A stretch of 64,000 nucleotides of DNA from Nocardiopsis alba DSM 43377 (lineage in GTDB: Bacteria > Actinomycetota > Actinomycetes > Streptosporangiales > Streptosporangiaceae): positions 1 through 64,000 of the forward strand of contig NZ_ANAC01000005.1 of NCBI RefSeq assembly GCF_000341225.1. The letters run 5' to 3'. Position numbers and translations under genes: made by a program. Shown one piece after another: positions 49,571-59,129 of this stretch (positions are counted from its first letter, which is position 1; every line of letters begins with the position of its first letter). A model generated the notes under the pieces. That model saw only the letters and a list, made by a program, of their open reading frames with translations, did no database searches and was not told the DNA's origin.

Positions 49571-50602
49571 CTAGCTCTCCTCCGCGATTTCCGGGTCCTC
49601 GAAGTCCTCATCGAAGTCCTCGTCGAACTCGTCCATGGGCTCCTCGGGGATGTCGAAACGCGGGTCGAGCGGGATCGGGTCCATGACCTTCTCGCCCACG
49701 CTCAGACCTTCGGTGACCTCCAGGAAGTTCCCATCGGACAGACCCAGGGAGATCTCACGGACCTCCTCGGAGCCGTCGTCGCCGATCACGATGACCTCGC
49801 CCGACTCGGAGTTGCCGCGCACGGCGGTCACCGGGATCACGATGACGTTCTCGGCCTCGCCGGTGCTCACCGACAGCTTGCCCTGCACACCGTCGAAGAC
49901 GGTCAGGTCGGAGGGGACCCGGCAGGACAGCTCGGAGCCGCCGCCCTCGCCGCCGCCGGTCTCGTCGTCCCCCTCGGAGGAGGAGTCGTTCCCGGCGCCG
50001 AGCCCGATGAACTCGCATTCCGCGGCGGGCGGACCCTTGTCGATCTTGAGCATGATCTCGCCCGGGTCGTCGTAGAACCGGTAGAGGTCGTTGGCCGGGA
50101 CCTGGGCCACCGCCTGGAACTTCCCGCTGGAGACCGTGGCGACCGTGGCCCCGGGCTCCAGCACGTCACCGACCAGGACGTCGTCCAGGCCGGACAGGGT
50201 GCCGCTCGCGGGCGCGTACAACGTCACCTCACGAGTGGTCGGGGCGTCCTCCTCCCCGTCTTCACCCTCGACGGCCCCGCCCTCGGCGGGCAGGGAGACG
50301 TTGACGACCGGAGCGCCCTTGTCCACGCTCGCGCCGTCGTTCAACCACAGATGGGTGACGGTCCCGCCCTGACGGGCCCGGACCTTCTCCCCGGATTCGG
50401 CGCGGACGATGGCGTCCAGCACCAGTACGGAGCTGACCGTCCCCAACTCGACCTCGACCGGCTCTCCGCTCACGTCGGAGGCGGTCCCGATGAAGTCCTC
50501 GTCCGAGGGGTCGGCTCCGGACCGCGACAGCAGGAGGTAGCCCGAGCCGACCAGTCCCAGCAAGAGGACGGTGACGGCGCCGACGATGATCCACTTCTTC
50601 AC
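49571..50602 (-). CDS. Membrane-fusion (HlyD/MacA-like) adaptor protein
   Basis: 343 aa. One N-terminal membrane helix (about residues 5-25, IIVGAVTVLLLGLVGSGYLLL), then outside: a lipoyl-like domain split around about 60-200 (VRARQGGTVTHLWLNDGASVDKGAPVV and LYAPASGTLSGLDDVLVGDVL), a beta-barrel part and a C-terminal domain (VIVIPVTAVRGNSESGEVIVIGDDG). An acidic Gly/Glu loop lies near 215-235. It has no coiled-coil hairpin, as usual in Gram-positive MacA relatives. The end is Asp/Glu-rich (DEFDEDFDEDFEDPE). GTG 50602 with AGGAGAACAA ahead is the start. Confidence 0.85.
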   Translation of the reverse strand: MKKWIIVGAVTVLLLGLVGSGYLLLSRSGADPSDEDFIGTASDVSGEPVEVELGTVSSVLVLDAIVRAESGEKVRARQGGTVTHLWLNDGASVDKGAPVVNVSLPAEGGAVEGEDGEEDAPTTREVTLYAPASGTLSGLDDVLVGDVLEPGATVATVSSGKFQAVAQVPANDLYRFYDDPGEIMLKIDKGPPAAECEFIGLGAGNDSSSEGDDETGGGEGGGSELSCRVPSDLTVFDGVQGKLSVSTGEAENVIVIPVTAVRGNSESGEVIVIGDDGSEEVREISLGLSDGNFLEVTEGLSVGEKVMDPIPLDPRFDIPEEPMDEFDEDFDEDFEDPEIAEES

Positions 50603-50610
50603 TTGTTCTC

Positions 50611-51864
50611 CTATTCCCGCAGCCCTGCGACGACGGACGCGCGCAGCGCCCGGATCGCGGGGATGATCCCGGCCAAGAGCCCGACGAAGGCGGCGCTGCC
50701 CAGACCGACCAGTACGGCCGACGGCGGCACCACCATGGCGATATCGGGGGGCAGCGCGACGAAGTTCCCGATGACGGCCCCCGCGACGGCCACCAGGGCG
50801 AACGACAGGAGCAGGGCGATGAGCCCGGCCACCACGGCCACCACGACGGCCTCCATGACCACCGCCACGAACAGGGTGAACCGGCTCGCGCCCAAGGCGC
50901 GGTAGGTCGCCAGTTCGCGCCGTCGTTCCCGGACGGTGACCAGCCCGACGTTGAGGACGCCGAGCAGGCCGGTGGTGAGGGTGATGGCGGCGATACCGAT
51001 CAGACCCCACGACATGATGTCGATGAGCTCCTGGGTCTGCTCCGCGTAGTCGGCCCGATAGATCATGAGGTCGGGGCGGCCGTCGGTGCTCCACCGCCAC
51101 TTCGCCGACGACAGACGCTCGGTGAACTCCTCACCGTTGTCCATGTCCTCGGCGGCGCTGTCGGCGGGGTCGAGGAGGGCGACGTGGGTGACCCCCAGCT
51201 CGCTCTCGCCCGGTGACATGCCGCCGGCCTCGGCGTCCCAGGTGGGGCCGAAGATCATCTCCTCGGTGATCGGGGAACGCAGCAGGTAGGCGCTGTACCA
51301 GTCCCCGTCGAAGGCCGACCCTTGAGAGACGCCGACCACGCGCACGTCGATCCAGCGGTCGGTGCCCATCTGGATCTCGGTGCTGTCGCCGATGATGTCC
51401 CCGAGCGCCTGGTTCACGACCAGGACCGGGGCCTGGGAGCCCAGGTCGGCCTCGGTGAACCAACGCCCCTGGAGGATGTTGATCCGGCGGATCTCGGCCA
51501 TGGACACGTCCACGGCCGTGAGGTCGACGTAGTCGAGGGTCTCGTCGCCGTTCCGGAAGACGGCGCTCTGCGCGGGCATCTGGGAGAGCGAGACCTTCTC
51601 GGCCCCGGCGCGCGCGATGTCCTCCTCGTAGGCGGCCATGTCGGTGACCGCCGAGAAGGATGTCACCTGCATGGTGGCGGCTCGCCCCGCGTTGGCCTCG
51701 CTCTCGGCGGTGGCGTAGCGCTGCCCGAGGTCGCCGGCGGTGACCACGATGATCAGAGCGCCGACACCGACGACGATCCCCGCGCAGGACAGGATGGTCC
51801 GGGCCACGTTGGCCCGGGAACCGGCGAAGGCCAGCAGGATCCCGGCGGTGAGGGAACGCAGCAT
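50611..51864 (-). CDS. ABC transporter permease, MacB/FtsX type
   Basis: 417 aa. Four helices: one near the N-terminus (about 20-45, ILSCAGIVVGVGALIIVVT), then a large outer domain (about 50-285, MacB periplasmic core-like), then three helices at the end (about 290-310, 335-365, 385-405). Motif VRERRRELATYRALGASR near 315 is typical for FtsX/MacB permeases. It is the first gene of the operon; GTG of the adaptor follows after 8 nt. Exported substrate unknown; MacB relatives in Gram-positives export peptides or antibiotics. Confidence 0.9.
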   Translation of the reverse strand: MLRSLTAGILLAFAGSRANVARTILSCAGIVVGVGALIIVVTAGDLGQRYATAESEANAGRAATMQVTSFSAVTDMAAYEEDIARAGAEKVSLSQMPAQSAVFRNGDETLDYVDLTAVDVSMAEIRRINILQGRWFTEADLGSQAPVLVVNQALGDIIGDSTEIQMGTDRWIDVRVVGVSQGSAFDGDWYSAYLLRSPITEEMIFGPTWDAEAGGMSPGESELGVTHVALLDPADSAAEDMDNGEEFTERLSSAKWRWSTDGRPDLMIYRADYAEQTQELIDIMSWGLIGIAAITLTTGLLGVLNVGLVTVRERRRELATYRALGASRFTLFVAVVMEAVVVAVVAGLIALLLSFALVAVAGAVIGNFVALPPDIAMVVPPSAVLVGLGSAAFVGLLAGIIPAIRALRASVVAGLRE

Positions 51865-52061
51865 TGGGCCCCTTCCCGTGTGTGTCTGTAGGACCCGGCG
51901 CGGCTTCGGCGGCGCCGGGGTGGCCCACGAAGGCGGGCTGACAACAGACCCATCGCGGGACCGAGGGGTTTCGGTTCACTCTGGGAGGATTTTTCTACAG
52001 GACCGTTCGAAAGTCCCTTACGCCACGCACGTATCCGAAGGGGCGGGGGCGTGAGCGGCTC

Positions 52062-52598
52062 TCAGTCGACCTCGAAACCGTCGCAGGTGATACGGGCCCC
52101 CTCGGCCGCGTCGGACCAGATCACCGTGTACACGCCGGTCCGGAGCGGGGCGGCGTCGAAGTCGTCGGGGTAGACGAGGCCGGTCCACTCGTCGGAGGCG
52201 AGCTCGGCCTCGGCGGTCGCGGTTCCGCCCTCCGGATCGGTGACGGTGGCGAAGACGGTGCCGGAACGCTCGTGGTCGGCGTCGATCAGCCCCAGCTCGA
52301 CCGAGGCCTCGTCCATGACGGTCTCCCGGGGCGCGTGGCTGCGCCAGAGACCGGGGACCTCGGGGTCGACGGCCGGATCGCAGGAGAAACCGTCCGGTTC
52401 GAAGTGGGCCTCGGCCACCCCGAGGCCCGGCATCCGTGTGTCGGCGGAGTCGCGTACGGACTCGGCGATCATCTCGCTGAGTTCCATGGGGCTCTTGCCG
52501 TGGCCCTCCGCGCAGGCGGTGGTGGCCAGGAGGAGGGCCGCTCCGCAGAGCACGACCGTACGTGGGAGACGGGTTGTCGTGGTCAGCACACAGCGCAC
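52062..52598 (-). CDS. Secreted lipoprotein of unknown function (178 aa)
   Basis: Signal peptide with lipobox LLATTAC, lipid Cys29. The mature part has beta-rich character and two Cys (FSCDPAV near 72 and ITCDGFEVD at the very end) that may form a disulfide. No family recognised. Start: GTG 52598; GTG 52589 is possible, because TAGTAAT just ahead looks like a -10 and would give a leaderless message. It lies between the MacAB-like operon and hisN. Confidence 0.7.
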   Translation of the reverse strand: MRCVLTTTTRLPRTVVLCGAALLLATTACAEGHGKSPMELSEMIAESVRDSADTRMPGLGVAEAHFEPDGFSCDPAVDPEVPGLWRSHAPRETVMDEASVELGLIDADHERSGTVFATVTDPEGGTATAEAELASDEWTGLVYPDDFDAAPLRTGVYTVIWSDAAEGARITCDGFEVD

Positions 52599-52650
52599 AT
52601 TACTACTCGACGTGTTCTTTCGAGTGCGGAACGTGCCCGTCGGTGTCGGT

Positions 52651-53457
52651 TCAGGGGCGGCGCAGCGGGGTGGGACCCCCGTTGAGCCAGGTCAGGGTCT
52701 GCTCGTGCAGGGCCCCGTTGGTGCACACCAGAGGGCCGCCGTCCTCGAAGCCCTGCCCTCGCAGAGCACTGGCGCGACCACCGGCCTCCTCCAGGATGAT
52801 CGGCAGCGGCGCGGCGTCCCACAACGACAGCTCGGGCTCGGCGGCGATGTCCACCACACCCTCCGCGACCATCACGTGCGACCAGAAGTCGCCGTAGGCG
52901 CGGGTCCGCCAGACCGAGCGGGTGAGTCCCAGGAACGACTCCAACCGCCCCTGCTCCTCCCAGCCGGTCAGTGAGGAGAAGCTCAGCGACGCGTCCGAGA
53001 GTTCGGTGACCTGGGAGACCTGGCAGCGAGTGGCCTTGGAGAGGTTCCGTCCGGCCCACGTGCCCCCGCCCTGTGAGGCCCACCAGCGCCGGTGCAGAGC
53101 CGGAGCGGACACGAGGCCGACCACGGGCCGATCGCCCTCGAGCAGGGCGATGAGGGTCGCCCACACCGGGACGCCCCGCACGTAGTTCTTGGTGCCGTCG
53201 ATGGGATCGATGACCCACACCCGGTTGCTGTTGCCGCTCTTGCCGTACTCTTCGCCGACCACCGCGTCACGGGGACGGGCGCGCGAGAGCACCCCTCGCA
53301 GGGTCTCCTCGACCATACGGTCGGCCTCGGTGACCGGGGTCAGGTCGGGTTTGGTGTCCACGACCAGGTCGAGCGAGCGGAAACGCTTCAGCGCGATGTC
53401 GTCGGCAGCGTCGGCGAGCACGTGTGCCAGCCGCAGATCATCGTCAAAGGACCCCAT
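52651..53457 (-). CDS. hisN: Histidinol-phosphatase HisN (inositol-phosphatase family)
   Basis: 268 aa. Metal-dependent phosphatase; removes phosphate from histidinol phosphate in histidine synthesis. Motifs: TEADRMVEETLRGVL near residue 42, VGEEYG near 67 (metal Glu), WVIDPIDGTKNYVRGVPVW near 80 (Asp metal ligands), and LSLWDAAPLPIILEEAGG near 213. The KNYVRGVPVWATLIAL stretch is that of actinobacterial HisN and not of SuhB. ATG 53457 begins MGSFDDDLRLAH; TAGCGT lies 9 nt ahead, possibly leaderless. No other his gene is nearby. Confidence 0.87.
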   Translation of the reverse strand: MGSFDDDLRLAHVLADAADDIALKRFRSLDLVVDTKPDLTPVTEADRMVEETLRGVLSRARPRDAVVGEEYGKSGNSNRVWVIDPIDGTKNYVRGVPVWATLIALLEGDRPVVGLVSAPALHRRWWASQGGGTWAGRNLSKATRCQVSQVTELSDASLSFSSLTGWEEQGRLESFLGLTRSVWRTRAYGDFWSHVMVAEGVVDIAAEPELSLWDAAPLPIILEEAGGRASALRGQGFEDGGPLVCTNGALHEQTLTWLNGGPTPLRRP

Positions 53458-53652
53458 GGCGGGTAACGCTACCGTCCCGGGAAGGCTCATGCCCAAAGCG
53501 GGGCCGGCGCGTGACCGGAGTGTGATGACCTGTGCCGCGAACGCCTACCCTGCCCTGTGTGCGTCGAATCCGGGGAACGGCGCCCGAAACGGAACACGTG
53601 TTCCCGCCCCGCGCCCACCCGAGGGCGGCGGAGCGGATGTGAGGATGAGGCC

Positions 53653-54243
53653 ATGGGGACCGTGAGCGGAGACGGACGCGCGGGAGCGGGTGTCGGCGCC
53701 CGGGAACGGCTGCTGGACGCCGCCTACACCGAGGTGCTGGCGGGCCACTGGGGCGGCCGCAGGATGGTCGACATCGCCCGCGCGGCCCGGGTGTCCAGGC
53801 AGACCCTCTACAACGTGTTCGGGAGCAAGGAGGGGCTGCTCCAGGCCGTGGTGGTACGCGAGGTCAACGCGCTCATGGACACCGTCGAACGTGTCCTGGA
53901 GGCCGACGGTCACGATCCAGCGCACGCCGTCGGTCGCACCATCCGCATGGTGCTGCTCGGCGCCCGGGACAACCCGTTGCTGCGGGCCGTGGTCACCGGA
54001 GACGACGAACTCCTCCCCGTGCTCACCACCCGCTCCGAACCGCTCCTGGACGCCCTGGGCGAACGGATCCACCGCACCCTGCGCGAACACTGTCCGAACG
54101 CCGATCCCGGGGTCGCCGAGACGGTCGCCGACGTCACCCTTCGTCTGCTCGTCTCGTACTCGCTTCAGCCGATCGACCCGGACCTGGCCGCGCGGAGGGT
54201 CGAGATGGTCGTGCACGGGATACTGCTCCCGGTCGACCGCTGA
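53653..54243 (+). CDS. TetR-family regulator (196 aa)
   Basis: N-terminal helix-turn-helix at about residues 17-62 (RERLLDAAYTEVLAGHWGGRRMVDIARAARVSRQTLYNVFGSKEGLL). The C-terminal domain resembles actinobacterial TetR_C_33-like proteins (MVLLGARDNPLLRAVVTGDDELLPVLTTRSEPLL). GAGGATGAGG lies just before ATG 53653. The neighbours (hisN divergent, rsgA convergent) do not suggest a target. Confidence 0.85.
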   Translation: MGTVSGDGRAGAGVGARERLLDAAYTEVLAGHWGGRRMVDIARAARVSRQTLYNVFGSKEGLLQAVVVREVNALMDTVERVLEADGHDPAHAVGRTIRMVLLGARDNPLLRAVVTGDDELLPVLTTRSEPLLDALGERIHRTLREHCPNADPGVAETVADVTLRLLVSYSLQPIDPDLAARRVEMVVHGILLPVDR

Positions 54244-54412
54244 CCACGGGCACGGCGACGGGCCGGCGCCCTTGAGACCTGGACCTCCACCTACCTCTGG
54301 TGATGGTGAGGGGTCTGTTCCGGGCGGTATCGGCCGGGAGACCAGCGCTCCGGAGAACGGCGCTCGCACGGCTCCGGGGCCGGGGCCGCTCGACGCGGCC
54401 ACCCCGGCGGTC

Positions 54413-55438
54413 TCAGGGCGTCGGGCTCTGCGGAGCGGGCTCGGAGTCGTCCTCGCCCTCACGACTGGAGAGCAGACGTCTCAGCGAGGCCACCCGGTCC
54501 GGGTCGGCCTCGCCCCGATCCAAAGCCGCGCCTATGGCGCAATCGGGGGCGTCGGCCTGGTGGGTGCAGTCGGGCGGACAGTCGGCGGCGAACTCGTCCA
54601 GGTCGTGGAAGCCCCGCACGATCTCCTCGGGTCCGATGTGCGCCAGACCGAAGCTGCGCACCCCCGGGGTGTCGATCAGCCAGCCGCCCTCGAACTCCAG
54701 CGCCAGTGCCGAGGTGGAGGTGTGCCGGCCTCGACCGGTGACGGCGTTGACATGCCCGACGGCCCGGTCGGTGCCCGGCACCAGCCGGTTGACCAGGGTC
54801 GACTTGCCCACACCGGAGGAACCCACGAACACCGTGGTCCTCCCGGCCAGACGCGAACGCAGCTCCTCCAGCCCCTCGTCCGGTTCCAGGACCTCGTAGG
54901 GCAGCCCCAACGGCCGGTAGATGGCCAACATCTCATCGGGGGAGGCCAGATCGGCCTTGGTCAGACAGAGCAGAGGCTCCAGCCCGGCGGCGTAGGCGGC
55001 CACCAGGCAACGGTCCACGAAACGCGGTTGCGGGGCCGGGTCGGCCAGGGCGCAGACGATGGCGAGCTGGTCGGCGTTGGCGACGATCACCCGTTCCACC
55101 GGGTCGGTGTCGTCGGCGGTCCTTCGTAGGACGGAGGCGCGTTCGCGCACTCGGACCACCCGGGCCAGGGTGTCGGGTCGGCCGGACAGGTCGCCGACCA
55201 CGTCCACACGGTCGCCGACCACGATGGAGCCGCGGCCGAGCTCACGGGCCTTCATCGCCACGACGGGGACGCCGTCCACCAGACAGCGGTAGCGCCCACG
55301 GTCGACCGCGGTGACCAGGCCCTCACGGGCGTCCTCGTGCTTGGGCCGTTTACGGGTGCGTGGGCGGGAACCGCCCCGGGCCCGCACCCTGATGTCGTCC
55401 TCGTCCAGGTGACGCCCACCGCCTCGGGTGCGGCTCAT
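54413..55438 (-). CDS. rsgA: Ribosome small subunit GTPase RsgA
   Basis: 341 aa. Helps 30S ribosome maturation. OB-fold (about 35-110), then the circularly permuted GTPase with order G4-G5-G1-G3: NADQLAIV near 128, LTKADL near 165, GSSGVGKST near 212, DTPGVRSFG near 262. C-terminal zinc knuckle with CPPDCTHQ...DC. Basic N-terminus. The ATG overlaps the aroA stop (ATGA), so rsgA is coupled to aroA, as in other actinomycetes. Confidence 0.95.
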   Translation of the reverse strand: MSRTRGGGRHLDEDDIRVRARGGSRPRTRKRPKHEDAREGLVTAVDRGRYRCLVDGVPVVAMKARELGRGSIVVGDRVDVVGDLSGRPDTLARVVRVRERASVLRRTADDTDPVERVIVANADQLAIVCALADPAPQPRFVDRCLVAAYAAGLEPLLCLTKADLASPDEMLAIYRPLGLPYEVLEPDEGLEELRSRLAGRTTVFVGSSGVGKSTLVNRLVPGTDRAVGHVNAVTGRGRHTSTSALALEFEGGWLIDTPGVRSFGLAHIGPEEIVRGFHDLDEFAADCPPDCTHQADAPDCAIGAALDRGEADPDRVASLRRLLSSREGEDDSEPAPQSPTP

Positions 55439-56769
55439 GACAGGACCTCCGCCCACAGGCCGGGGAAGTCGGGCATCGTCTTGCGCGTGGTGGCGATGTT
55501 CTCCACCTCCACCCCGGGCACCGCGAGCCCGATCACCGCTCCGGAGGTGGCCATCCGGTGGTCGTCGTAGGAGTGGAAGACCCCGCCGTGCAACGGTCGA
55601 GGACGGATCACCAGGCCGTCGGGCAGCTCTTCGACGTCCCCGCCCAGGCGGTTGATCTCGGCGGCCAGGGCGGCGATCCGGTCGGTCTCGTGCCGGCGCA
55701 GGTGCGCGATGCCGGTCAGTCGGGAGGGGGAATCGGCCAGGGCCGCCACGGCGGCGATGGTCGGGGTGAGCTCCCCGACGTCGCGCAGGTCGGCGGTGAT
55801 GCCGTGGATCGCCCCGGTACCGCGCAGGGTCAGGTTCTCGCCCCGATCGCCCGAACGGGAGACCTCGCCGCCCATACGGGTGAACAGCTCGCGCAGCACG
55901 TCACCGGGCTGGGTGGTGTGCTCCGGCCAGCCCTCGACGGTGACCTCGCCCTTGCTCACGAGGGCCGCCGCCAGGAAGGGCGCCGCGTTGGACAGATCCG
56001 GCTCCACGGCGATCTCCGAGACCCGGAGCGGGCCGGGCTCCACCCTCCAGGAGTTCTCACCGGTGGTGACCGCGGCCCCGGCGGCCCGCAGCATCTCCAC
56101 CGTCATGTCCAGATGCGGCTGGGAGGGCACGGGCGGCCCTTCGTGGCGTACGTGCACCCCCTCGTCGAACCGGGCCCCCGCGAGCAGTAGGGCCGAGACG
56201 AACTGGGAGGAACCGGAGGCGTCCAACGTGACCTCGCCGCCGCGCACCGACCCCGTGCCGTGGATGGTCAGCGGCAGGGCACCGCGATCCTCGTCGTCGA
56301 TACGGGCGCCCAGGGCGCGCAGCGCGCGGAGGAGCTCGTCCACCGGCCGTTCCCGCGCGCGCGGATCGCCGTCGAAGTCCACCCGACCGTCGGCCAGGGC
56401 GGCCACCGGTGGGACGAAGCGCATGACGGTTCCGGCGTTGCCCACGTCGATCGAGGCCGGTCCGCGCAGCGGGGCCGGGGTGACGACGAGGTCGGGGGTG
56501 TCCGGATCGTCGGAGGGGACCTCCTCGACCCGCGTGCCGAGCGCGCGCAGGGCGCCCACCATCAGCTCGCTGTCCCGGCTCACCAGGGGGCGGCGTACCG
56601 CACAGGGCCCTTCCGCGAGCGCGGCGATGATCAGGGCCCGGTTGGTCACGGACTTGGAACCGGGCAGGCGGACACGGGCCCGTACCGGGCTGTCCGCGAG
56701 AGGCGCGGGCCAGTGCTCCCCGGCGGGGACGTCGGTCGGTCGGGGAGGCGTGGGCACGGAGTCAGGCAT
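55435..56769 (-). CDS. aroA: EPSP synthase AroA
   Basis: 444 aa, 3-phosphoshikimate 1-carboxyvinyltransferase of the shikimate pathway. [13 protein letters not shown] near residue 36, [14 protein letters not shown] near 108, [15 protein letters not shown] near 180, [14 protein letters not shown] near 258, [12 protein letters not shown] as LRRHETDRI near 357, and SYDDHRMAT near 403. The GTVMRF stretch (Phe where E. coli has Pro101) is usual in actinobacteria. First gene of the aroA-rsgA pair; divergent from the cysteine desulfurase. Confidence 0.95.
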   Translation of the reverse strand: MPDSVPTPPRPTDVPAGEHWPAPLADSPVRARVRLPGSKSVTNRALIIAALAEGPCAVRRPLVSRDSELMVGALRALGTRVEEVPSDDPDTPDLVVTPAPLRGPASIDVGNAGTVMRFVPPVAALADGRVDFDGDPRARERPVDELLRALRALGARIDDEDRGALPLTIHGTGSVRGGEVTLDASGSSQFVSALLLAGARFDEGVHVRHEGPPVPSQPHLDMTVEMLRAAGAAVTTGENSWRVEPGPLRVSEIAVEPDLSNAAPFLAAALVSKGEVTVEGWPEHTTQPGDVLRELFTRMGGEVSRSGDRGENLTLRGTGAIHGITADLRDVGELTPTIAAVAALADSPSRLTGIAHLRRHETDRIAALAAEINRLGGDVEELPDGLVIRPRPLHGGVFHSYDDHRMATSGAVIGLAVPGVEVENIATTRKTMPDFPGLWAEVLS

Positions 56770-56889
56770 GACACAAGGTTATCGGGCCGGGGCGGCCGGT
56801 GCCGGAACGGAGACCGACCTGTGGAAAAGCCCGGGCCCGGGGGCCGGGGCCCGAAGCCCCCGGGCGCCGGACGTATCCTGGAATGCGCC

Positions 56890-58062
56890 ATGGTGTATCT
56901 GGATCACGCAGCCACGACCGAGGTCCGCCCCGAGGTGATCGCCGATGTGGCGGCGCAGCTCGGTGCCCTCGGCAATCCCTCCTCACTCCACGCGCACGGC
57001 CGGTCCGCCCGCCGTGTCGTCGAGGAGTCCCGAGAACACATCGCCGACGCGGTGGGCGCCACCCCGCACGAGGTCGTCTTCACCGCCGGCGGGACCGAGT
57101 CGAACAACATCGCGATCAAGGGCCTCTACTGGGCCCGGCACGCCGAGGACCCCGCCAGGACCCGGATCCTCATCGGCGCCGTGGAACACCACGCCGCCCT
57201 CGACCCCGCCCGCTGGATGGCCGACCACCAAGGGGCCCTCTGCGAAGAGCTCCCCGTGGACGCCCGGGGCCGGGTGGAACCCGACGTGCTGCGCGCCGCC
57301 ATCGAACGCGACCCCGCGTCCGTCGCCCTGGTGTCGGTGATGTGGGCCAACAACGAGATCGGCACCCTGCAACCGGTCCGAGAACTGGCCGCAGTCGCCG
57401 CCGAGTACGGGGTGCCCTTTCACACCGACGCGGTCCAGGCGATCGGCGTCGAAGAGGTCGACTTCGCCGCGTCCGGGGTCGGCGCGCTGACCTTGAGCGG
57501 CCACAAACTCGGCGGCCCGGTGGGGACCGGAGCCCTCGTGGTGGCCCGAGGCCTCGCCCCGACCCCCGTCCTGCACGGGGGAGGCCAGGAACGCGACATC
57601 CGCTCCGGCACCCTCTCCGCGCCCCTCACCCGAGGCCTGGCCACCGCCGTACGCCTCGCCGTCGAGGGCCGCGAGAAACACGTCGCGCACCTGAAAGAGC
57701 TCCGCGACGAACTGGAGGACCGGGTACGCCGAGTCGTGCCCGACGTGGTCGTCAACGGCGACCTCGACCGCCGGCTGCCGGGGATCTCCCACCTGTCCTT
57801 CCCCGGATGCGAGGGCGACGCCCTGCTCATGCTCCTCGACGCCCGCGGCGTCTCCTGCTCGACCGGCTCGGCCTGCTCGGCCGGGGTGGCCCAGCCCAGC
57901 CACGTGCTGCTGGCCACGGGCGCCGCCCCCGAGACCGCGCTCAGCAGCCTGCGCCTGTCCCTCGGACGGACCTCCACCCGAGAGGACATCGACCGGCTCG
58001 TCGAGGAGATCGGACCCGCCGTCGAACGCGCCCGCGCGGCCATGGCCAAACGCCGACGCTGA
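56890..58062 (+). CDS. Cysteine desulfurase, IscS/NifS type (390 aa)
   Basis: PLP enzyme that takes sulfur from cysteine. MVYLDHAATTEVRPEV at the start, GGTESNNIAIKG near 60, VEHHAAL near 97, ANNEIGTLQP near 150, SGHKLGGPVGTGAL near 200 (PLP Lys), RSGT near 240 and the active Cys loop SCSTGSACSAG near 323. In many actinomycetes this gene stands ahead of mnmA and feeds tRNA thiolation. Here the intergenic repeat and a divergent cyclophilin gene follow in its place. ATG 56890 is used; TATCCT (56875-56880) 9 nt ahead may be its -10. Confidence 0.92.
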   Translation: MVYLDHAATTEVRPEVIADVAAQLGALGNPSSLHAHGRSARRVVEESREHIADAVGATPHEVVFTAGGTESNNIAIKGLYWARHAEDPARTRILIGAVEHHAALDPARWMADHQGALCEELPVDARGRVEPDVLRAAIERDPASVALVSVMWANNEIGTLQPVRELAAVAAEYGVPFHTDAVQAIGVEEVDFAASGVGALTLSGHKLGGPVGTGALVVARGLAPTPVLHGGGQERDIRSGTLSAPLTRGLATAVRLAVEGREKHVAHLKELRDELEDRVRRVVPDVVVNGDLDRRLPGISHLSFPGCEGDALLMLLDARGVSCSTGSACSAGVAQPSHVLLATGAAPETALSSLRLSLGRTSTREDIDRLVEEIGPAVERARAAMAKRRR

Positions 58063-58342
58063 AGGTAGGAGACCGCGGACCGGTTACACCCTGCTGTGGC
58101 TGGGGGCCGAAAGTGTTTGCTTTGGCCCTCCGCCGGCGCTTCGGGCCGTGTTCGGGCGCCAAGGGAGGCGGGAACCTTCGGCACCTACGGTGTGGCCGCT
58201 CGCACCCGTCACCCGCCACCGCCCTCAACGGACGGCCTGACGGCCGACAGCCCTTCCCGAGCGACCCCACCTACGGCACCTCCAGAACCCCGCCGGCGCC
58301 CGAACGGACAACCCCCCGTGGTTGTTGTAGGAGACCGGGTGT
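58063..58342 (+). repeat. Dispersed intergenic repeat, full copy with 56-nt insert
   Basis: It begins at the first base after the desulfurase stop with GTAGGAGACCGCG. The core 58083-58162 is the best copy (compare 287-366 inverted and 44263-44331). The second part (58258-58342) matches 44379-44459 and ends GTAGGAGACCGGGTG. Between them 56 nt (about 58203-58257) are extra compared to the 44-kb copy. No gene here. Confidence 0.8.
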
Positions 58343-58357
58343 CGGTCGGATCCTTCG

Positions 58358-59026
58358 CTAGCCGGCGCGCTGGACGGTGATCGACTCCAGGACGATGTCG
58401 TCGGTGGGGCGATCGTTGCCGTCGGTCTCGACGGTGGAGATCTCGTTCACGATCTCCAGCGACTCCTCGTCCGCGACCTTGCCGAAGATGGTGTGCATGT
58501 TGTTCAGGTGCGGGGTGGGGGCGACCGTGATGAAGAACTGGGAGCCGTTCGTGCCCGGGCCGGAGTTGGCCATGGCGAGGATCCCGGGGTCGTCGAAGGT
58601 CAGACCGGACTCGAACTCGTCCTGGAACTGGTAGCCGGGACCACCCCGACCGCTGCCCTGCGGGTCTCCGCCCTGGACCATGAAGTCCTGGATGACCCGG
58701 TGGAAGATCGTGCCGTCGTAGAACTCGTCCGCTCCGGTCTCGGGGTTGGTCGCCAGATCGCCCTCGGCCAGACCCACGAAGTTGGCCACGGTGATGGGGG
58801 CCTCTTCGGGGTACAGCTCCACCTCGATGTCGCCCGCGCTGGTGTGCAGCACGGCGCCCTCGACGCCGTCGATGTCCACTTCGGCGGGGAGCGGCGACTC
58901 CTCGGGGGCGGTGGGGGTCTCCGCGTCCGGAGCGGTGTCGGAGTCGTTCTCCGACGAGCCGCAGGCGGCGGTGGCGAACAGAGCGGTACAGGCGAGGATC
59001 GAGACCGGCAGGGTCAAGCGGTTCAT
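58358..59026 (-). CDS. Secreted peptidyl-prolyl isomerase (cyclophilin) lipoprotein
   Basis: 222 aa. Signal peptide with lipobox ATAAC, lipid Cys22, then an acidic spacer (about 23-55) and a cyclophilin domain: [27 protein letters not shown] near 105 (catalytic Arg), [18 protein letters not shown] near 145, and HTIFGKV near 175. Helps folding of exported proteins outside of the membrane. ATG 59026 with GGAAGTG ahead; a longer frame exists without a signal peptide. Confidence 0.92.
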   Translation of the reverse strand: MNRLTLPVSILACTALFATAACGSSENDSDTAPDAETPTAPEESPLPAEVDIDGVEGAVLHTSAGDIEVELYPEEAPITVANFVGLAEGDLATNPETGADEFYDGTIFHRVIQDFMVQGGDPQGSGRGGPGYQFQDEFESGLTFDDPGILAMANSGPGTNGSQFFITVAPTPHLNNMHTIFGKVADEESLEIVNEISTVETDGNDRPTDDIVLESITVQRAG

Positions 59027-59129
59027 CGGTTCACTTCCGAGGTCGGATGCGCGGCGGGGGTGGCACACAGATTACTGCGAATCGGTAGAGGCGAGAGCTT
59101 CGGGGGTAGGGCCGAAACCCGGACATCTC

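Noticed and set aside
55435-56769. Glyphosate-tolerance type AroA acquired by transfer
   Set aside because: The Phe in GTVMRF is normal for actinobacterial AroA; the gene is in its usual pair with rsgA.
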